Assembly: GCA_029212405.1 (NCBI GenBank)
Contig: JARGNR010000009.1
Location: 1 to 64,000, forward strand
Length of the DNA: 64,000 nt
Direction: 5' to 3'
Source: Saprospiraceae bacterium
GTDB lineage: Bacteria; Bacteroidota; Bacteroidia; Chitinophagales; Saprospiraceae
The notes beneath the pieces are model-generated. The model saw nothing but the letters and a program-made list of their open reading frames with translations, was not told the DNA's origin and did not search any database. Below, piece by piece: positions 1-8,581 of the stretch. Within the stretch, counting starts at the first letter, position 1; each line of letters starts with the position of its first letter. Position numbers and translations under genes: made by a program.

Positions 1-158
1 ACCACATATCCCAAAACACTTATGACCGTGAGTCAATTTTTCTATGGTCCTTTTTACTCTTGAATCAATTTCTTAATTCAAACTTATCCATATACCATTC
101 CATCTATATCAAAGCCTACCTACATCAATATGTAGTGAAGCAACACTACCCTATACTC

Positions 159-166
159 TACCTTTG
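159..166 (+). promoter_or_regulatory. Bacteroidota -7 promoter element (TACCTTTG)
   Basis: TACCTTTG matches the Bacteroidota -7 consensus TAnnTTTG. It lies 60 bases before the ATG at 227, so a transcript would start near 171. I see no convincing -33 TTG at the usual distance. The rest of bases 1-226 shows no reading frame or RNA gene. Confidence 0.4.
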
Positions 167-226
167 TAGTGTTCACAGGAAGAAATGTAATTCCTCCTTC
201 TTATTTATACAACTAAACACCATCTT

Positions 227-1058
227 ATGAAAAATCAAATTGTGAAACACTCAAAAAAAAAGATACTCTTCACTCTACTTCTTTCATTTATGTAAATCGT
301 CCATACCTCTCCGCAAACACAACCTACCCCTGACAATGTATTTTTTGAAAATGCTTGTTTCAAAGTGAAAGTGACCAGGGGCAATGGACTATTTCAAAAC
401 AAAAGAAAACACAATCCAACACGCTATGATTCGTAAAGGCGTCATTGACAATTGGATGATGTATAAAGTGGATTATCCCAACGGGTCCACCTACGAATGC
501 GATTTCAGAGCCGTCTGTGTATTTAGAGGTATGACTTCTGTTGACAAATTAAAAGATTCAGAGTTTAGAACTTCCATAATTAAAGAAATCTGGCCAGAGA
601 AAACCAGATTAGACATAGCAGCTGAATTCAATGAGGTCATTGATTTTCGATATGCTCACATTTACCATATGAAAGATGCCCTTATTCCTGAAGCCACCAC
701 GAATAATCTAATGGTCGTAAATTTTATGGATGTGCAAGCCGATAATAGAAAGGAATACATAGAAATGGAGACAGGAGTATTCAAACCACTCCATCATGCC
801 AGATATAAGTCAGGTAAAATGATTGATTGGGTGGTCGCACAACGGATCATTCCTTATGGTTCAGAAATACAACCAGATTATATAACCATTGACAAATTCC
901 AACCCTATCCAGATATGCACAATCCTAATTTCAAAAAAGAGTTTGAAGAGGCACATCCCACAAAGAATTTTGTAAAAACAATGGATAGAATGGCAGAGCT
1001 TAGAACTGTAATCAAACCTGAAATTTGGAGAACCGTGCCGATTGATAAAGTAAATTAA
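227..1058 (+). pseudogene. Decayed exported protein with two ferredoxin-like (dimeric alpha/beta barrel) modules
   Basis: An open frame of 224 codons runs from the ATG at 384 to 1058, but the gene seems to have begun at the ATG at 227. That start opens a good signal peptide (lysines, then ILFTLLLSFM) that hits TAA at 293-295. After the stop the same frame reads a sensible mature N-terminus (IVHTSPQTQPTPDNVFFENA, then CFKVKVTRGN) up to about 383. A one-base shift there joins it to the frame of 384. The joined protein has two similar modules: FKV-DYFKTKENTIQHAMIRKG-DNW, and FMDV-EYIEMETGVFKPLHHARYKSG-DW. This resembles a family of exported bacteroidotal proteins with paired dimeric-barrel folds; the function is unknown. 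If the assembly is right, one nonsense and one frameshift have inactivated it. A cytoplasmic protein starting at 384 is less likely because it would lack the first strand of module one. Confidence 0.6.
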
Positions 1059-1077
1059 AAGAAAGTAATTCGTGCGC

Positions 1078-1113
1078 AAGGAAGGATGCCTGCTTTTGGA
1101 TGTTCTTCCTTTT
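1078..1113 (+). terminator. Probable terminator after the decayed gene
   Basis: AAGGAAG (1078-1084) pairs with CTTCCTT (1105-1111) around a 20-base loop and is followed by a short T-run on the plus strand. It sits between two convergent genes. Confidence 0.45.
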
Positions 1114-2309
1114 CATTTCCCTTCAATATTATTCAAAAATTGAGCAAGATATACCCCCATACTGAAACAGGCCTGTAACAAATACCCTCCAGTGGGTGCA
1201 TCCCAATCTACCATTTCTCCAATACAAAATGATTTTTTCACTTTGTTCAGTTCAAAATATTCATTCAATTCATCAAAAGGTATTCCCCCAATTGTAGAAA
1301 TTGCTTCATCGATTGGGGCCATGTCCACAACAGTCAAAGGAAGTCGATTAGTCAATTCGATCATCTTTTTACGGTCCACAAACACTTCTCGAGTAGTCAT
1401 TCCCTTTAGAAATTTAGACTGCACTTTACTCAGTTTTACATCACTTTTCAAGAAGGAAGATGTATTCTTGGCACTAGAACGATCATATCTCTCTACCAAT
1501 TTTTCTTTTGACAGCATTGGCTTCAAATCCAGATAAATTTGAGCCTCTCCTTTTTCTGTCAACTGATTTCTTATCGGAGCACTGAGTCCGTAAATAGCAT
1601 TTCCTTCCAACCCAAATTTAGTAATGACCACCTCTCCTTTTTGGGTCTTCTCACCACAAGCTATTGAAATGTTTTTTAACGGCTTACCTTCTAATTCTTG
1701 AATTACCTGTATTGGCCAAACTACCTTAAATGCACAATTGGAAGGTCGAAAATCATTTACCTTAATCCCTATTGATTCAAAAACAGCTTTCCAGATTCCC
1801 GAAGAACCTGTAACCTTCCAGCTCGCACCACCAAAGGCAAAAATATAATAGTCTGCCTCAATGATCGTATCATCGGCAAGTTTAGGAATTCCTCCCTCAT
1901 TCCATCCGTTCCACTTTTTTTGATATTCAATGCCAATGCCTCTTTTTACTATATGTTCAAGAATGCAGTTTAGCACTTCTACAGGCTTAATTCCTTTGAT
2001 GGGAAAGACTCGATTACTACTTCCAACAAACGTTTCTATACCTATTGAACCCAACCATTTCCGAAAATCCTGATTGGTAAATGTGTCTAATGATTTTGAT
2101 AAAAACGAAGAAGGTAAGTATCGCTCTTTTAATGTTTTCAATGCTTCTCCATGCGTCAAATTAAACCCTCCTTTACCAGCTACTAAGAATTTTCGACCAC
2201 ATGTTTTATTTTGCTCGTATATCGTAACAATATACTTCTTGGGATCTATGAATGATGCAAATGCAAGAGCAGCAGGTCCTCCACCAAAAATTGCAATCCT
2301 CTTTTTCAT
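1113..2309 (-). CDS. TIGR03862-type NAD(P)/FAD-dependent flavoprotein (BaiN-like)
   Basis: The 398-residue protein is a flavoprotein of the HI0933/BaiN superfamily, of the subgroup I recognise as the PP_4765 family (TIGR03862). It starts with the dinucleotide-binding motif GGGPAALAFAS (residues 9-19). A GRKFLVAGKGGFNLTHG segment near residue 38 and a C-terminal CIGEMVDWDAPTGGYLLQAC segment close the FAD site in this superfamily. No signal peptide is visible, so it should be cytoplasmic. The physiological substrate of the family is not established. It is convergent with the decayed gene and about 110 bases from the end of the acyl-CoA dehydrogenase gene on the same strand. Length and start (ATG at 2309) fit the family. 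Confidence 0.8.
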   Translation of the reverse strand: MKKRIAIFGGGPAALAFASFIDPKKYIVTIYEQNKTCGRKFLVAGKGGFNLTHGEALKTLKERYLPSSFLSKSLDTFTNQDFRKWLGSIGIETFVGSSNRVFPIKGIKPVEVLNCILEHIVKRGIGIEYQKKWNGWNEGGIPKLADDTIIEADYYIFAFGGASWKVTGSSGIWKAVFESIGIKVNDFRPSNCAFKVVWPIQVIQELEGKPLKNISIACGEKTQKGEVVITKFGLEGNAIYGLSAPIRNQLTEKGEAQIYLDLKPMLSKEKLVERYDRSSAKNTSSFLKSDVKLSKVQSKFLKGMTTREVFVDRKKMIELTNRLPLTVVDMAPIDEAISTIGGIPFDELNEYFELNKVKKSFCIGEMVDWDAPTGGYLLQACFSMGVYLAQFLNNIEGK

Positions 2310-2420
2310 GACTACTTATTATTTTTGGTAAACGACCAGATTAATATCTTTTACGATAGGAATAGATTCTAAAAAAGGTCCTGTATTCTTCAAAATAAAA
2401 AAGAAAGCATTACGCCAATT

Positions 2421-3932
2421 CTAGCATAAATCCAACCATGCACTGCCATCCTGATACTCCACAATAGGATTAACATCAGTAGCAAATTTGAATGAACTCA
2501 CAAAAGTAGTAACATCATGTTTCAGCGTCTCCAAACAATCTCTGATAAGATCTGGTCTAAATCCTCCAGAACCTAACTCTACGACAAATTGCGCTGAGAT
2601 GATTCGTGCTAAAATCCTTCCAAGTTCGACTAATTTTCGTTGAGGTAGCTTCCCTTCGATATTAAAATTGATCATGGATTTAAATTGATCTGCCACTTTA
2701 TTCGTCAGTTCATATTGTTTTAAATAATCAAGCAAGTTTGGAATTTTCTTCCTGTTCATCATTTTAGCTACCATCTCAGACATCTGAGAGTACAGCATTT
2801 CATTAGAACCTTCAAAAATTTGAAATGGTCTAGAATCTACAATTCCTCTTGCACCTAAACTTTCTTCTCTATACCCTTTTGCCCCTAATAATTGAGTTAA
2901 CATCTGTGAAGATTCTTGCATCAAATCTGTAACGTAAGCCTTCATTGCATTTGCTTCTACCGCATGTGGGGCCATATTATTTTCAATACCACTGAATGCC
3001 GAACTTCTAAAACACATCCCAGAACAAACGGTATATGCACTTTGCATTCTGCCTATGGCATGTTTAATTTGGTCTAACTCAAAAAGACTCTTACCTCCTA
3101 CGATTCTTTCTTGAGTATGTTTTATTGCCTCATCTAACATACGCTTTAAAAATCCCATTCCCATACCTGGAAATTGAAGTCGACTTCGATGCAATAAATC
3201 CATCATCAACTTCAGTCCAGTCGATTCTGGCACCAATTTGTATTCCTCTGGAACGATAATGTCTACTATGTTTTTACCATATGGTATTGGATAGAGTCCA
3301 ATATTATTGTACAATTCCTCTACAATTATTCGTTGATCAGGTTGGGATTCGTCGCATATAAAAAAGTCAATATCTCTCCCCAATTTACCTCCGTCTTTCA
3401 GTGGTCTACTTGTCATCAACCAATAGTCTGCTAAACTAGTAAGCCCTTGCCAGTGCTTAGTTCCTTTTATGTGGTAAGCATTTCCTTTCTTCTCATTTGA
3501 GGTCTGCATACCTAACGCATCACTACCAAAGTCTGGCTCGGTAATCATCAAACCGCCCAAATTCTGCTTGGTAAGAAACCGAGAAAATATTCCTTGTTTT
3601 ACAGATTCTTGACCATATTTCCCAACCGGCTCTAAAAACAGAGCGATGTTAATACCAAATGTGAGCGACAAGGGCAATGATTCGTAACTCGCCGCAGATA
3701 AGAGACCTAAACATTCTTTTACCTTAGCACCGCGTCCTCCGTATTTTTGTTCGATAGCCACTGACAAAGGAGCATCTGCCATAATATCTCTTAATACAAG
3801 AGCAGGAAAACCTCTTTTCTGTGTGAATTTTTCGATGTTGTCTCGTTCATAAAAAACACTTTTTAATGTCTTTTTGAATGACTCTAAAAATTTATCGTAC
3901 GCTGTTGAAGAATTTATTTCTGTAGAAAGCAT
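2421..3932 (-). CDS. Acyl-CoA dehydrogenase family protein
   Basis: This is a FAD-dependent acyl-CoA dehydrogenase of about 503 residues, expected to introduce the alpha-beta double bond in an acyl-CoA. The N-terminal helical part carries AIEQKYGGRG. The middle domain has the flavin-binding stretch MITEPDFGSDALGMQT and then GTKHWQGLTSLADYW. The C-terminal helical domain ends its active-site loop with IFEGSNEM, where Glu of the FEG motif is the usual catalytic base in MCAD-type enzymes. The tail after it is longer than in short-chain enzymes. The longest frame starts at a GTG at 3962; I prefer the ATG at 3932, ten codons in, which gives a normal N-terminus. Substrate chain length cannot be told. 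It stands alone, with a likely promoter about 260 bases upstream. Confidence 0.8.
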   Translation of the reverse strand: MLSTEINSSTAYDKFLESFKKTLKSVFYERDNIEKFTQKRGFPALVLRDIMADAPLSVAIEQKYGGRGAKVKECLGLLSAASYESLPLSLTFGINIALFLEPVGKYGQESVKQGIFSRFLTKQNLGGLMITEPDFGSDALGMQTSNEKKGNAYHIKGTKHWQGLTSLADYWLMTSRPLKDGGKLGRDIDFFICDESQPDQRIIVEELYNNIGLYPIPYGKNIVDIIVPEEYKLVPESTGLKLMMDLLHRSRLQFPGMGMGFLKRMLDEAIKHTQERIVGGKSLFELDQIKHAIGRMQSAYTVCSGMCFRSSAFSGIENNMAPHAVEANAMKAYVTDLMQESSQMLTQLLGAKGYREESLGARGIVDSRPFQIFEGSNEMLYSQMSEMVAKMMNRKKIPNLLDYLKQYELTNKVADQFKSMINFNIEGKLPQRKLVELGRILARIISAQFVVELGSGGFRPDLIRDCLETLKHDVTTFVSSFKFATDVNPIVEYQDGSAWLDLC

Positions 3933-4193
3933 TTTATTAATTTCAAGTGAATTAGGTAACACTATTTGAAAGATATTTTTGAAGCCAAATAGTCAAAATC
4001 AGTTCCAAAAATCCCAATTAGCAATAAAAATGTAAGATAACCAATTCGGTTGTAAATGATGCTCTTACTTTTATCTGATTTATTTTTTTGACATTGATAT
4101 GCTAATCTTTTTGAAAATCCCAACCTCATTTCATTTGTCTATCCACACTGAAATAAGTTCACTTGACATACCCTAAGTTGATATATCCTTATG

Positions 4194-4221
4194 CAAAGGT
4201 AGTAACAACCCGTATTTCCAA
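4194..4221 (-). promoter_or_regulatory. Promoter candidate for the acyl-CoA dehydrogenase
   Basis: Read leftwards, TTG (4221-4219), a 17-base spacer and TACCTTTG (4201-4194) form a good Bacteroidota promoter. The nearest gene downstream starts at 3932 or 3962, so the leader would be 220-255 bases. The 275-base gap 3963-4237 holds no other frame or RNA gene that I can recognise. Confidence 0.5.
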
Positions 4222-4237
4222 TGTTTAAAACCTTTTA

Positions 4238-4930
4238 CTATCCTAATTCTAGAAACATAGGACTGTGATCACTAATCGCATTTATCCGCCATGAATGATC
4301 ATAATTACAGGATTTGATCAAGGAGGTCAGTGTTTCTGAAACATAGGTATGATCATATCTATATCCATTCCCTTGATGAGAATACCATGAATACTCCTCC
4401 ACCTCACCATGCAAATACCTGAATGCATCGATCATTTGAATCTCTTCTAGGGAGTTTAGTTGATCCGTGTACCAAAATGAATCTCCCTTTTGATCAACAA
4501 AGTTTTTTCCTGTATTCAAGTCTCCAACTATCAAAAAAGGATTGGAAGATGAAGAAATCAACGTATGGATATATTCGAACAAATGATGCTTCTTCTTATG
4601 GGGCATATAAACCCCTATCAATGTAAAGGCTGAGAATTGTGCAGTAATTATATTATTGGCATAGATCAGATCAGCTTGTGGGTGAAGTTGAGTAGAGAAA
4701 GGGAGCTGAGCAGCAATTAAAACACTATTTTCCTGAGCTTTTGCTGCTGTTACACCTTGATACCTAAAACCTTCTCTTAATAATCTATTCCTTAATATGA
4801 TCCCATTAGAGTTGTTTCGAAATTCACTCAAAACAATAATATGAGCCTTACTTTTTTTAATACACTGAACGAGCGATGAAATTCTATTCCCTCCTCCTGC
4901 CTGAATATTCCATGATACGATTTTTATCAT
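4238..4930 (-). CDS. Endonuclease/exonuclease/phosphatase family protein (ExoIII-like)
   Basis: The 230-residue protein has the motifs of the metal-dependent EEP fold: SWNIQAGG at the N-terminus, the metal-binding Glu in LSEFR (about residue 36), GVYMPHKK in the middle, the Asp-Asn pair in VGDLNTG, and the C-terminal SDHSP with the catalytic Asp-His. The YSWYSHQGNGYRYDHTYVS segment resembles the ExoIII substrate loop, which favours a DNA nuclease over a lipid or sugar phosphatase. It has no signal peptide. Its ATG directly follows the TAA of the Ku gene (TAAATG), so the two are translated from one message. This suggests an end-processing role in break repair; that role is inference. Confidence 0.8.
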   Translation of the reverse strand: MIKIVSWNIQAGGGNRISSLVQCIKKSKAHIIVLSEFRNNSNGIILRNRLLREGFRYQGVTAAKAQENSVLIAAQLPFSTQLHPQADLIYANNIITAQFSAFTLIGVYMPHKKKHHLFEYIHTLISSSSNPFLIVGDLNTGKNFVDQKGDSFWYTDQLNSLEEIQMIDAFRYLHGEVEEYSWYSHQGNGYRYDHTYVSETLTSLIKSCNYDHSWRINAISDHSPMFLELG

Positions 4931-5719
4931 TTATACTCGTTTTGCTCTTTTAGCTGCTTCGATACTTTTTTTCAATGCTTCCATGATATCTACAACAGGC
5001 GCTTCATCTATGGTTTCTGATAAGGTAACAATCTCTTTTCCTGAGATTTTATCTTCAACAATTTCTAATAATGCATCTCTATATCTATCTTCAAAATCAA
5101 TTTTAGAAAATGGTTTGTTCAATGAAGCAATGAGTGTTTCAGCCAATTGCAATTGACTCAAATCTACTTCACGCTCTGAAAGATCAGGAATATCATCCAT
5201 ACTCCGTAATTCATAAGGGTATCTTAACTTGTATAATATGAGTCCTTTTTCTTGAGCAGTAATTAAAACAACATCTTCTCTATCTCTTAATATAATCCTA
5301 CCCACTCCCGCTTTTTGTGTTTTTAAAAGCGCCGCTTTAAATAAATTATAAGGTTCTTTGGCAATATCTCCATTAGGACCAATAAAATAGACTGCTTCAA
5401 ATCGAGAGGGATGCACTTCTTCAACATCTACAAATGATTCTATTTCTATCGCTCGATTGCTTTTTAGTTTTATTGCATTCAACTCCTCTTTATTCAAAAT
5501 CACATACTTGTCCGGTTCATATTCATATCCTTTTACAATATCTCTATATGGAATTTCTTCATCACAGGTAGAACATACTTTTTTATATCGAACTCTTCCG
5601 TGATCATCATTGTGCAACTGTTTAAAGCTAATTGCATTAGATGTTTCTACTGCACTGAAAACTTGAATTGGTATGGTAACTAATGAAAAACGAATATGGC
5701 CTTTCCAAATACTTCTCAT
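4931..5719 (-). CDS. ku: Ku protein, non-homologous end joining
   Basis: This is a bacterial Ku homodimer subunit of 262 residues, which binds broken DNA ends and recruits LigD. The start MRSIWKGHIRFSLVTIPIQV is the typical Ku beta-barrel opening. It is followed by the conserved RVRYKKVC-CDEEIPYRDIVKGYEY segment and by a core ending near residue 220. The C-terminus is a short basic helix (AAKRAKRV), as in minimal bacterial Ku proteins. No LigD lies in the window. The partner immediately downstream is an ExoIII-like nuclease instead. No clear promoter motif was found in the 117 bases to the next, divergent gene. Confidence 0.93.
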   Translation of the reverse strand: MRSIWKGHIRFSLVTIPIQVFSAVETSNAISFKQLHNDDHGRVRYKKVCSTCDEEIPYRDIVKGYEYEPDKYVILNKEELNAIKLKSNRAIEIESFVDVEEVHPSRFEAVYFIGPNGDIAKEPYNLFKAALLKTQKAGVGRIILRDREDVVLITAQEKGLILYKLRYPYELRSMDDIPDLSEREVDLSQLQLAETLIASLNKPFSKIDFEDRYRDALLEIVEDKISGKEIVTLSETIDEAPVVDIMEALKKSIEAAKRAKRV

Positions 5720-5836
5720 AGTCTATTATTTTTAATACGAATACTGCAATTTACATTCCATAATAATATGAACCAAAAAGGATAAAATATCAATACCTAT
5801 ACTTACATTAGCATAAGAAAATGAAACCTAACCGTA

Positions 5837-7351
5837 ATGACTACTTCTACCAGTACAAACCAAAATATTGGAAAAGCAAGTTTGCAGCAATATTTTGATC
5901 AATTTAGACAACAAATAATTGGAAAAGATCAAGAATTTGATTCCCCTTTTGGTAAACAACAAATCATTTATGCAGATTGGACTGCAAGCGGAAGAATGTA
6001 TCGTCCTATCGAACGATTAATTTCAGAAGAAATCGCACCTTTTGTTGGCAATACACATACAGAAACGACTATAACAGGTTCATCAATGACCCTTGCTTAT
6101 CACCGTGCAAAAGACATTATCAAAACCCACGTAAACGCCAATTCTGAAGATATTCTGATATCATCAAATTCTGGAATGACAGGAGTTGTCAATAAGTTGC
6201 AGCGTATACTGGGAATTAAGATTCACGAAAAGTTTGAATCAGACGTAAATATTCCTGAAACGGAACGCCCTGTGGTGTTTTGTTCACACATGGAACATCA
6301 TAGCAATCAGACAAGCTGGTTGGAGACAATATGCAATGTTGAAGTGATCAGAGCTTGTCCTCAAGGGAGGTGCGACCTTACTCATTTAAAGGAATTATTG
6401 GTAAAATACAAAGATAGAAGGGTAAAAATCGCTGCTGTCACATCATGTAGTAATGTGACAGGGATATTTACAGAATATTACGAAATTGCTAAAATAATGC
6501 ATCAGAATAATGGATTATGTTTCGTAGATTTTGCTTGTTCTGCTCCATACATTGATATTGATATGCATCCGTCTGACCCAGATGCTTACTTGGATGCCAT
6601 CTACTTCAGTCCACATAAATTTCTAGGAGGACCTTCTAGCTCAGGTATATTATTGTTCAACCAGAAACTGTATAGAAATAGAGTTCCAGATAATCCTGGA
6701 GGTGGTACAGTCGATTGGACAAACCCATGGGGCGAGCATAAGTACTACGATGCAATAGAAGCAAGAGAGGACGGAGGTACTCCTTCATTCATCCAGACGA
6801 TGCGCGTTGCCTTTTGCATCCAATTGAAAGAAAAAATGACTACGCAAAAGATATTGGATCGAGAACATGAAATGCTTGAATTAATGTGGCCCACGTTAGA
6901 ATCCATACCAAACCTGCACATTCTAGCTGATAATATTAAAGACCGATTGGGAGTAATTTCTTTTTATGTAGAAGATTTGCATTACAATTTGGCAGTAAAA
7001 CTACTGAATGATCGATATGGTATACAAGTGCGAGGAGGGTGTTCTTGTGCCGGAACTTATGGACACTATTTATTAGAAGTTTCTCAAGAAAAATCAATGC
7101 GAATAACTCAAACGATTTCTCAAGGGGACTTGACCAACAAACCGGGATGGGTCCGTATGTCCATACATCCAACAATGACGGATGAAGAAGTGATATACAT
7201 CGTAGAATCAATTAAAACACTAGCTGAAAATCATAAAGCTTGGGCGATTGACTATGAGTATTGTAATTCTTCCAATGAATTTACACACAAAGATGGAAAT
7301 TGTGGAGAGTCTGTATTAGTAGACAAATGGTTTTCCACTTCACTCACCTAG
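5837..7351 (+). CDS. Class V aminotransferase-fold PLP enzyme, cysteine desulfurase-like (long form)
   Basis: This 504-residue enzyme has the SufS/CsdA-type arrangement. An ADWTASGR segment opens the fold near residue 46. HMEHHSN lies at 151-157, the PLP-binding Asp in FVDFA at 231, and the Schiff-base lysine in SPHKFLGGPSSSG at Lys261. A cysteine-rich loop RGGCSCAGTYGHYL (Cys402, Cys404) takes the place of the desulfurase active-site cysteine. It is about 100 residues longer than SufS, with extra sequence at both ends. Cysteine desulfurase, selenocysteine lyase or a relative are all possible. It is followed 75 bases later by a second, IscS-like desulfurase; no Suf or Isc scaffold gene is nearby. 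Confidence 0.75.
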   Translation: MTTSTSTNQNIGKASLQQYFDQFRQQIIGKDQEFDSPFGKQQIIYADWTASGRMYRPIERLISEEIAPFVGNTHTETTITGSSMTLAYHRAKDIIKTHVNANSEDILISSNSGMTGVVNKLQRILGIKIHEKFESDVNIPETERPVVFCSHMEHHSNQTSWLETICNVEVIRACPQGRCDLTHLKELLVKYKDRRVKIAAVTSCSNVTGIFTEYYEIAKIMHQNNGLCFVDFACSAPYIDIDMHPSDPDAYLDAIYFSPHKFLGGPSSSGILLFNQKLYRNRVPDNPGGGTVDWTNPWGEHKYYDAIEAREDGGTPSFIQTMRVAFCIQLKEKMTTQKILDREHEMLELMWPTLESIPNLHILADNIKDRLGVISFYVEDLHYNLAVKLLNDRYGIQVRGGCSCAGTYGHYLLEVSQEKSMRITQTISQGDLTNKPGWVRMSIHPTMTDEEVIYIVESIKTLAENHKAWAIDYEYCNSSNEFTHKDGNCGESVLVDKWFSTSLT

Positions 7352-7426
7352 TCCTACAGAAATACACGTTTACATAGATCTATTTTAGGTATATCTTGTT
7401 TCTTCCTTAAATCATTATGTTAGCAA

Positions 7427-8581
7427 ATGAATAGAATATATTTTGATAATGCCTCAACAACTCCATTAGAACCAAGAGTTTATGATCTAATGATTAAAGT
7501 AATGAAGGAACAATATGGCAATCCTTCATCCATCCACTTTCATGGTAGACACGCTCGCTCTTTGATTGAGGATGCTCGAAAAAAAATTGCTAATATTTTG
7601 AGAGCCTCGATTGGAGAGATCTACTTTTGTTCAACTGCAACAGAAGCCAATAACATGGTGCTTAAAAATGCAGTAGAGTTTTTAGACGTCCAACGAATAA
7701 TTACCTCTCCTACCGAGCATCACTGTGTATTGCATACATTGGACTATTTGAAAGAAAATAAAAATATAGAAACTGTTTTTTTGGAGGTAGATAGCAAAGG
7801 GAACCCGAATTTGGATGAATTGGAAACCTTGTTAAAAGATACTTCTTCAAAAACTATAGTGTCTCTTATGCATGGAAATAATGAAATAGGCACTCAACTT
7901 GATTTTGAAAGAACATGTAATCTCTGTTCAGCACATAATGCACTTTTTCATTGTGATGCCGTTCAATCAATGGGTAAATATGACATTGACTTGAGCAAAC
8001 ATACTGTTTCCTTTTTATCGGGAGCTTCTCATAAATTTCACGGCCCGAAAGGGGTTGGTTTCTTTTATATGAATGGAGAAAATATCATTCCTCCCTTTAT
8101 TCATGGAGGAGCACAAGAGAGAAATATGAGAGCAGGAACAGAAAACTTACATGGCATAGTAGGTATGGCAGAAGCACTAACCATTGCCTACAACGAACGA
8201 GAAGATGTAATTGCCCATATATCAAAACTAAGGAAACACTTCAAACATAGGTTGATGCAGGAAATTCAAGATATTCAATTCAATGGAAATCAAGAAAATC
8301 ATTTTCTGCACCATGTGATAAGTGTTTCATTTCCTTCCACCCCAAAAGCAGAAATGCTTATGTTCAATCTAGATATTGCTGGAATCAGTGCATCTTCTGG
8401 AAGTGCTTGTAGCTCTGGAATTGAAACCGACTCCCATGTTTTGGTTGCTATTGGGCATGAAAAATCAAGAAAAACAGTCCGATTTTCATTTTCAAAATTC
8501 AATACGATTGAGGAAGTTGATGCCGTTGTGGAAAAAATTAAAACTATGACACCCACAAAAGCAAATACACTTGATGCATGA
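7427..8581 (+). CDS. Cysteine desulfurase, NifS/IscS type
   Basis: The 384-residue protein is a standard NifS/IscS enzyme that takes sulfur from L-cysteine to form a persulfide for Fe-S clusters or thiolation. It begins IYFDNASTTPLEPRV, has SPTEHH at 94-99 (PLP-stacking His), CDAVQS at 176-181, the PLP lysine in SGASHKFHGPKG at Lys203, and the mobile catalytic cysteine in SGSACSSG at Cys328. RAGTEN at 235-240 is also family-typical. The last codons overlap the start of ribD by 8 bases, so these two are translationally coupled. Confidence 0.92.
   Translation: MNRIYFDNASTTPLEPRVYDLMIKVMKEQYGNPSSIHFHGRHARSLIEDARKKIANILRASIGEIYFCSTATEANNMVLKNAVEFLDVQRIITSPTEHHCVLHTLDYLKENKNIETVFLEVDSKGNPNLDELETLLKDTSSKTIVSLMHGNNEIGTQLDFERTCNLCSAHNALFHCDAVQSMGKYDIDLSKHTVSFLSGASHKFHGPKGVGFFYMNGENIIPPFIHGGAQERNMRAGTENLHGIVGMAEALTIAYNEREDVIAHISKLRKHFKHRLMQEIQDIQFNGNQENHFLHHVISVSFPSTPKAEMLMFNLDIAGISASSGSACSSGIETDSHVLVAIGHEKSRKTVRFSFSKFNTIEEVDAVVEKIKTMTPTKANTLDA

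Noticed and set aside
2320-2327. Plus-strand TATTTTTG promoter-like element
   Set aside because: It points into the end of a leftward gene with no rightward gene after it; such 8-mers are expected by chance in AT-rich DNA.
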